DNA of 64,000 nt, from positions 1 through 64,000 of the forward strand of contig CAXTJM010000001.1 in assembly GCA_964244585.1 (NCBI GenBank). The letters run 5' to 3'. This document shows, in pieces, positions 59,474 to 64,000 of this stretch (positions are counted from its first letter, which is position 1; each line of letters opens with the position of its first letter). The position numbers and the translations under genes are program-made. The notes beneath the pieces were generated by a model. The model searched no databases. It was not told the DNA's origin and saw nothing but the letters and a program-made list of their open reading frames with translations. The DNA comes from LMUY01 sp964244585 (GTDB lineage: Bacteria > Pseudomonadota > Alphaproteobacteria > Acetobacterales > Acetobacteraceae).

Positions 59474-60430
59474 TCATTCCTCCGCTTCGGGCCGGTCCAG
59501 CAGCGCGGCCATGGCTGACGGCACGTCCGTGCGACCGTCCAGGACGTCGACCAGCGCCGCGGTGATCGGGCACGGGAGTCCAGCCGCGCGCGCCAGCAGG
59601 CCGGGGGCAGCGTCCATCCCCTCCACCGCGGCACCGATCGCCGCCCGGGCGTGCACCGCCTGCGCGCCGCCGCCGATCGCCAGGCCGAGGCGGAAATTCC
59701 GGCTGGCAGACCCCGAGCAGGTCAGCATCAGATCGCCCACGCCCGACAGGCCGCTGACCGTCTCCGCACGCCCGCCGAGCGCCAGGGCCAACCTCGCGAT
59801 CTCGGCCACGCCGCGGGTGACCAGGGCGGCGCGGGCGTTTTCGCCTAGCCCGGCCCCGATCGCGATGCCGGCGGCGATGGCGATGACGTTCTTGGCCGCC
59901 CCGCCGACCTGCGCGCCGACGGGGTCCGCGCTGCCATACAGCCGATACCGCTGCGTGCCGAGCAACCCGGCAAGATGCCGGCGCAGGGCGGCGTCGGAAC
60001 AAGCCAGGACCGCGGCGGCTGGCAGGCCCCGCGCCAGCTCGTGAGCGAAGTTCGGCCCGGTGAGGATCGACACGGCATCGCCCGGCCGCGCCGAAGCCAC
60101 GATCTCCGCCGGGAAGAGATGCGACCCGATCTCCAGCCCCTTCATGCAAAGCACCAGCGGCGCATCGGGCAGCCGCAGCGCCAGCGCGCCGCGGAGGTGC
60201 TGCACCGGCATGGCCATCAACGCCGCCTCGGCGGCACGCGGCATGGCCGACGTCACATGGATCGTGTCCGGCAGCGTGACACCCGGCAGGCGGCCATTCC
60301 GCCGCGAGGCTGCGATCGGCGCCGGGTCACGCGCCCACAGGGTCACATCATGGCCGCCCCGCGCGCACTGCACCGCCAGGGCCGTGCCCCAAGCCCCCGC
60401 CCCGACCACCAGGATGCCGCTGCTACTCAT
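59474..60430 (-). CDS. gpsA: Glycerol-3-phosphate dehydrogenase [NAD(P)+]
   Basis: 318 residues from the ATG at 60430, overlapping the rlmJ end by 8 bases. The Rossmann motif GILVVGAGAWGTALAVQCAR is followed by LVLCMKGLEIGSHLFPAE, ILTGPNFAHELARGLPAA and the catalytic Lys in GAAKNVIAIAAGIAIGAGLG. It reduces dihydroxyacetone phosphate to sn-glycerol-3-phosphate for phospholipids. Confidence 0.97.
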   Translation of the reverse strand: MSSSGILVVGAGAWGTALAVQCARGGHDVTLWARDPAPIAASRRNGRLPGVTLPDTIHVTSAMPRAAEAALMAMPVQHLRGALALRLPDAPLVLCMKGLEIGSHLFPAEIVASARPGDAVSILTGPNFAHELARGLPAAAVLACSDAALRRHLAGLLGTQRYRLYGSADPVGAQVGGAAKNVIAIAAGIAIGAGLGENARAALVTRGVAEIARLALALGGRAETVSGLSGVGDLMLTCSGSASRNFRLGLAIGGGAQAVHARAAIGAAVEGMDAAPGLLARAAGLPCPITAALVDVLDGRTDVPSAMAALLDRPEAEE

Positions 60431-61280
60431 CCGTGATGCGTTCCACTGCGACGCCCTCCCCGGGCTCGCGATCACCCAGCCGGTCCAGCAGGGCCGCGAG
60501 CAAGGCGGGCCATTCCGCGTCCCAGCGATACGGCGGATGGCGCACCAGCAGGCCGTTGCCGTTCAGCCGCGCCGGGTCGGTGGGCTCGCGCAGCCATAGT
60601 TCCGCCGCCACCACGTCCCGCACGCCAGCCAGGCGGACGGCCTCGTGCAAGGCGCGGACGGGCGCGCGGTGCTTGATGGGATACCACGCCGCGACGATCC
60701 CGTTGGGAAACCGCCGCCCGACGGCAGCGAGGGCGTTCGCAACGCGCGCATGCTCGCCGACGGCTTCGTAGGGCGGGTCGAGCAACACCAGCCCGCGTCT
60801 AGCCCCGGCTGGCGGCAGCAGTGCCCCCAGCGCCGCCCACCCGTCCCGCGCATGCACCGCGACCTGCGGATCGCCGGCAAAGCCCCGCCGGAGTTCGGCC
60901 GCGTCGTCCGGATGCAATTCGCAGCAGACCAGCCTGTCATCCGGCCGCAACAACGCCCGGCAGATCGCCGGGGACCCGGGATACGACCACTGGCCGGTTC
61001 GTTCCCCCGCCCGCTGTCCTGGCGAAAGCGAGCGCTCCACCACGCTGACGTAATCCGCCATTGGCGCTGGGGGGTCATGCAGCAGCCGGGCGATGCCGGC
61101 GCGCCATTCGCCCGTCCGCTCGGCGGCGCCCGCCAGGTCGTAGCAGCCGGCGCCGGCATGGGTATCCAGGACGCAGAACGGCGCCGGCTTGCGGGCCAGC
61201 GCCCGCAGCAGCCAGACCAGCAGCGCGTGCTTCGTGCAGTCGGCGAAATTGCCAGCATGGTAGGCGTGGCGGTAGTTCAC
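60423..61280 (-). CDS. rlmJ: 23S rRNA (adenine-N6)-methyltransferase RlmJ
   Basis: 285 residues from a GTG at 61280 (reading V-N-Y-R-H-A-Y-H-A-G-N-F-A-D), the conserved RlmJ start. A SAM-binding region (FCVLDTHAGAGCYDLAG) precedes the catalytic motif VLLDPPYEAVGEHARV. RlmJ methylates A2030 of 23S rRNA. The start overlaps the tsaD stop by 4 bases (GTGA), and the end overlaps gpsA. Confidence 0.94.
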   Translation of the reverse strand: MNYRHAYHAGNFADCTKHALLVWLLRALARKPAPFCVLDTHAGAGCYDLAGAAERTGEWRAGIARLLHDPPAPMADYVSVVERSLSPGQRAGERTGQWSYPGSPAICRALLRPDDRLVCCELHPDDAAELRRGFAGDPQVAVHARDGWAALGALLPPAGARRGLVLLDPPYEAVGEHARVANALAAVGRRFPNGIVAAWYPIKHRAPVRALHEAVRLAGVRDVVAAELWLREPTDPARLNGNGLLVRHPPYRWDAEWPALLAALLDRLGDREPGEGVAVERITDE

Positions 61281-62299
61281 GCGCCTGCCATCTGCTCGAG
61301 CGGCCAGCGTGGGCGCGGCGCGGTATCCAGCCCATCCGCCAGGCCCAGCCGCAGCCGCTCGATGCCCGCCCAGGCCACCATCACGGCATTGTCGCCGCAG
61401 AGCCGCAGTGGCGGGGCGACCAGGGGCACCCTCCCCTCCCCCGCCACGGCCGCCAGCGCCTGCCGCACCGCGCCGTTCGCCGCCACGCCGCCGGCGACCA
61501 CCAGCGCCGCGGCCTCGGGCATCGCCCTCAAGGCGTGGCGGGCGCGGTCGGCCATCACGTCGGCCACCGCCGCCTGGAAGCCTGCCGCGACATCGGCCGC
61601 GTCCTGCCGGGCCAGGGGGCCGGGCGGGAATTTCGCCACCACCTGCGCCACCGCCGTCTTCAGCCCGGAAAACGAGAAGTCGCATCCCGCCCGGCCGCGC
61701 AGGGGCCGCGGAAATGCCCAGCGTGCGGCATCGCCAGCCTCGGCCAGCCGCTCCACATGCGGACCACCGGGCCATGGCAGGCCGAGCAGCTTGCCCACCT
61801 TGTCGAACGCCTCGCCCACCGCGTCGTCGATGGTGCCGCCCAACCGGCGGTAGCGCCCCACCCCGTCCACGGCGACGCATTGGCAATGCCCGCCGCTCAC
61901 CAGCAGCAGCAGGTATGGGAAGGGCACCTCGTGCGTCAGCCGCGCCGTCAGCGCATGGGCCTCCAGGTGGTTGACCGCCACGAACGGCAGGCGGGCCGCC
62001 AGCGCGATCCCCTTGCCCAGTCCGCTGCCCACGATCAACCCGCCGATCAGCCCCGGCCCCGTCGTGGCGGCGACGCCCCCGAGGTCGCTCATCGCCAGCC
62101 CGGCTTGCCCGAGCACCTCCGTGACCAGGCCCGGCAGATGCACCAGGTGCGCGCGCGCCGCGATCTCCGGCACGACCCCGCCGAAGCAGGCATGCTCGCG
62201 CTGGCTCAGCACCGCGTCCGCCAGCACCGTCCCGTCGGATGCCAGCACGGCGGCGGCCGTCTCGTCGCACGAACTCTCGATCCCCAGCACGGGACGCAT
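61277..62299 (-). CDS. tsaD: tRNA N6-threonylcarbamoyladenosine transferase TsaD
   Basis: 340 residues from the ATG at 62299. ASKHA-fold protein with MRPVLGIESSCDETAAAVLA, the metal-binding histidines around GVVPEIAARAHLVHLPGLV, GPGLIGGLIVGSGLGKGIA, LLLLVSGGHCQ and FSFSGLKTAV. With TsaB and TsaE it transfers threonylcarbamoyl to A37 of ANN-decoding tRNAs. It is divergent from hemC across 43 bases, a conserved alphaproteobacterial arrangement. Confidence 0.97.
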   Translation of the reverse strand: MRPVLGIESSCDETAAAVLASDGTVLADAVLSQREHACFGGVVPEIAARAHLVHLPGLVTEVLGQAGLAMSDLGGVAATTGPGLIGGLIVGSGLGKGIALAARLPFVAVNHLEAHALTARLTHEVPFPYLLLLVSGGHCQCVAVDGVGRYRRLGGTIDDAVGEAFDKVGKLLGLPWPGGPHVERLAEAGDAARWAFPRPLRGRAGCDFSFSGLKTAVAQVVAKFPPGPLARQDAADVAAGFQAAVADVMADRARHALRAMPEAAALVVAGGVAANGAVRQALAAVAGEGRVPLVAPPLRLCGDNAVMVAWAGIERLRLGLADGLDTAPRPRWPLEQMAGA

Positions 62300-62342
62300 C
62301 GGTGGGCTTTCCAACTGTTGCCAGCGGTAATAGGACACGCGC

Positions 62343-63362
62343 ATGCCAGACGCGAACCCTCCCGCCGGGGTGCTGTCCCCCCGGGTCCGCCCGCACGAGC
62401 GGACGCTGCCGCTGCGCGTCGGCACCCGGGGCTCTCCGCTCGCTTTGGTGCAGACCCGGACCTTCCTGCATCGCCTGCAAGGCTTCTGCCCGGTGCTGCG
62501 GGGCCTGGACGTGTTCCAGGAACATGTCATCCGCACCACCGGCGACCAGGTGCAGGACCGTTCCCTGGCAGATATCGGCGGCAAAGGCCTGTTCGCGAAG
62601 GAAATCCACGAGGCGCTGGCCGACCGGCGGGTGGATTTCGCGGTGCACAGCCTGAAGGACCTGGAGACGGCGCTGCCGCCCGGCATCGTGCTGGCCTGCA
62701 CCTTGCGGCGGGAGGACGCGCGCGACGCGCTGATCCTCGGCCCCACCTGCGACGTGGCCGATCCGGCTGACCCGTTCGCCGCCCTGCCCGCAGGGGTCGT
62801 GATCGGCACCAACTCGGTCCGCCGCCAGGCGCAGTTGCTGCATGCCCGCCCGGACCTGCGCACGACGCTGCTGCGCGGCAACGTGCAAAGCCGCATCGAC
62901 AAGATCATGAACGGCGCGGCCACTGCCTCCTTCCTGGCGGTGGCCGGGCTGCGTCGGCTGGGCATCCTGGATGCGGTGCCCGCCGGGTTGGGCATCCTGC
63001 CGCTCGATCCCGACGCGATGGTGCCCTCCGCCGGCCAGGGCATCGTCGGCGTGACGGTGCGCGAGGACGACACCGACCTCCGCGAATTGCTGTCCGGCAT
63101 CGAGGACCCGCAGGCCCGCGCCGTCTCCACCGCGGAACGCGCCTTGCTGGCGCTGCTGGATGGGTCGTGCCGCACCCCGATCGGCGGCTATGCGCGCTTC
63201 CTGCCGGACCATCGGCTGCATCTGATCGGTCTCGTCGCGCGGGCGGACGGCTCCTTCCTGCTGAAGCGGAGCACCCACGGCGCGCCGGCAGACGCCGAAC
63301 GCATGGGCGCCGAACTCGGCCGCAGCCTGCGCGCCGACTCTCCCCACGACCTCTTTGAATAG
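62343..63362 (+). CDS. hemC: Hydroxymethylbilane synthase (porphobilinogen deaminase)
   Basis: 339 residues. It polymerises four porphobilinogens in haem synthesis. The substrate-binding motifs are LRVGTRGSPLALVQT, the catalytic Asp106 in VHSLKDLETALP, and GTNSVRRQAQLLHARPDL with conserved arginines. Cys276 in LLDGSCRTPIGGYA holds the dipyrromethane cofactor. An N-terminal extension of about 20 residues precedes the domain. The stop overlaps the presumed hemD start by 8 bases. Confidence 0.97.
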   Translation: MPDANPPAGVLSPRVRPHERTLPLRVGTRGSPLALVQTRTFLHRLQGFCPVLRGLDVFQEHVIRTTGDQVQDRSLADIGGKGLFAKEIHEALADRRVDFAVHSLKDLETALPPGIVLACTLRREDARDALILGPTCDVADPADPFAALPAGVVIGTNSVRRQAQLLHARPDLRTTLLRGNVQSRIDKIMNGAATASFLAVAGLRRLGILDAVPAGLGILPLDPDAMVPSAGQGIVGVTVREDDTDLRELLSGIEDPQARAVSTAERALLALLDGSCRTPIGGYARFLPDHRLHLIGLVARADGSFLLKRSTHGAPADAERMGAELGRSLRADSPHDLFE

Positions 63363-64000
63363 GCCGTCCGTCCTGGTGACGCGGCCGGAACCGGGATGCG
63401 GCGCGACCGCCGCCCGGCTGGAACAGTCGGGCTACCGGCCGGTCTCGGCTCCGTTCCTGTCGGTCCGGCCCTGCCACACCAGCTTGCCGGCGGCAGCCGG
63501 ATTGCAGGCGGTGATCGCCGCGAGCGGCAACGCGACCGCCCTGCCCCCGAGCCATCGGGCACTGCCGCTGCTGGCGGTGGGGGATGCGACGGCCACCCGC
63601 GCCCGCGCCGCCGGCTTCACCATGGTCCATAGCGCCGGCGGCGACGCTGCCGCCTTGAGCACGCTGGCAGCCAGGCTGCTGACGCCAGGCGCCGGACCTG
63701 TCCTGCTGGCCACCGGGCGAGGCCAGGGGATGCGATTGGCGGCAGCGCTGCGGCATGACGGCTTCAGCGTGCATCGCCGGGCCGTCTATGCCGCATCTGC
63801 CATCGGCCGCTTCCCGGCCGCCGTCACGGAGGCGATCGAGGCCGGTCTGGATGCCGCCCTGTTCTTCTCCGCCGAGACCGCGCGCGTCTTCGCCCGGCTG
63901 CTGCCGGCCGGCCTGATGCCCTTGCTACGCCGCACGAAGGCGGTCGCGATCGCCCAGGGCGCCGCCGACGAATTGCGGCACTTGCCGTGGCGTGCACTCC
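63355..64000 (+). CDS. hemD: Uroporphyrinogen-III synthase (partial)
   Basis: The frame is open to the right edge (215 codons visible). A TTG at 63355 (reading LNRPSVLVTRPEPGCGATAA) is the likely start; a GTG at 63376 is an alternative. The two-domain HemD pattern shows SVLVTRPEPG, LPLLAVGDATATRARAAGF, then GMRLAAALRHDGFSVHRRAV, ALFFSAETARVFARLL and KAVAIAQGAADEL. It cyclises hydroxymethylbilane to uroporphyrinogen III, the step after HemC. Confidence 0.88.
   Translation, partial: MNRPSVLVTRPEPGCGATAARLEQSGYRPVSAPFLSVRPCHTSLPAAAGLQAVIAASGNATALPPSHRALPLLAVGDATATRARAAGFTMVHSAGGDAAALSTLAARLLTPGAGPVLLATGRGQGMRLAAALRHDGFSVHRRAVYAASAIGRFPAAVTEAIEAGLDAALFFSAETARVFARLLPAGLMPLLRRTKAVAIAQGAADELRHLPWRAL

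Noticed and set aside
60423..63347. 974-codon minus-strand frame spanning rlmJ and beyond
   Set aside because: Only the last 285 codons (from GTG 61280) are RlmJ; the rest is out-of-frame tsaD and antisense hemC.
1..64000. Mobile element, prophage, CRISPR or tRNA genes
   Set aside because: No transposase, integrase, direct-repeat array or tRNA-like cloverleaf was found. Base composition is uniform apart from small AT-rich leaders.

Overview
The window is about 70% GC and gene-dense, with no tRNA or rRNA genes, CRISPR array or insertion sequence that I can see. Protein content and gene order point to an alphaproteobacterium, most likely in the Acetobacteraceae/Rhodospirillales. The evidence is yebC-ruvCAB-ybgC-tolQRA, zapA-6S RNA-5-formyl-THF cyclo-ligase, hdaA-perM divergent from purMN, hsp20-DUF1150, def-fmt-truA and divergent tsaD/hemC. 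Species assignment is inference. No stretch longer than 300 bases lacks a gene; the largest gaps (21890-22122 and 27479-27690) contain little beyond leader sequence and one palindrome.

Region 1 (1-7516, minus strand) is housekeeping. It holds the Holliday-junction and Tol-Pal cluster read from yebC to a truncated tolA, then a YmdB-type phosphodiesterase, the folate cyclo-ligase, a 6S RNA and the division gene zapA. Region 2 (7580-9815) has thiE, a class I fructose-bisphosphate aldolase and a tiny lipoprotein. Region 3 (9848-15226) is more accessory: an acyl-CoA synthetase, a 625-residue protein of no recognised family behind an ELM1-type putative glycosyltransferase, and a divergent sulfotransferase.

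Region 4 (15269-20157) is the most system-like part. A translationally coupled Rieske oxygenase and glutamine-synthetase-like ligase are followed by an orphan periplasmic binding protein, all divergent from an IclR regulator with a good 15-bp operator palindrome. It resembles gamma-glutamylation-dependent amine (aniline or alkylamine) oxidation modules. Region 5 (20194-30545) has a stress-like protein, manganese catalase, CDP-diacylglycerol pyrophosphatase, a two-gene RND efflux operon with a 20-bp palindrome in its leader, a family 2 glycosyltransferase, a potassium channel and HdaA.

Region 6 (30545-40277) contains purM-purN, a tiny aa3-oxidase subunit IV, N-formylglutamate amidohydrolase, hsp20-DUF1150, def-fmt-truA and dapD-dapE. 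Region 7 (40427-54860) contains a diguanylate cyclase with a DUF2336 protein, a stand-alone xanthine-dehydrogenase-type molybdenum large subunit, a CBS-domain membrane protein and an M81 hydrolase with a peptide-binding protein. It ends with an acetylpolyamine-amidohydrolase-like enzyme, a ComM-type ATPase and a PAS-LuxR regulator. Region 8 (54970-64000) is again core: trpS, murJ, gpsA, rlmJ, tsaD, hemC and the start of hemD, cut by the right edge.
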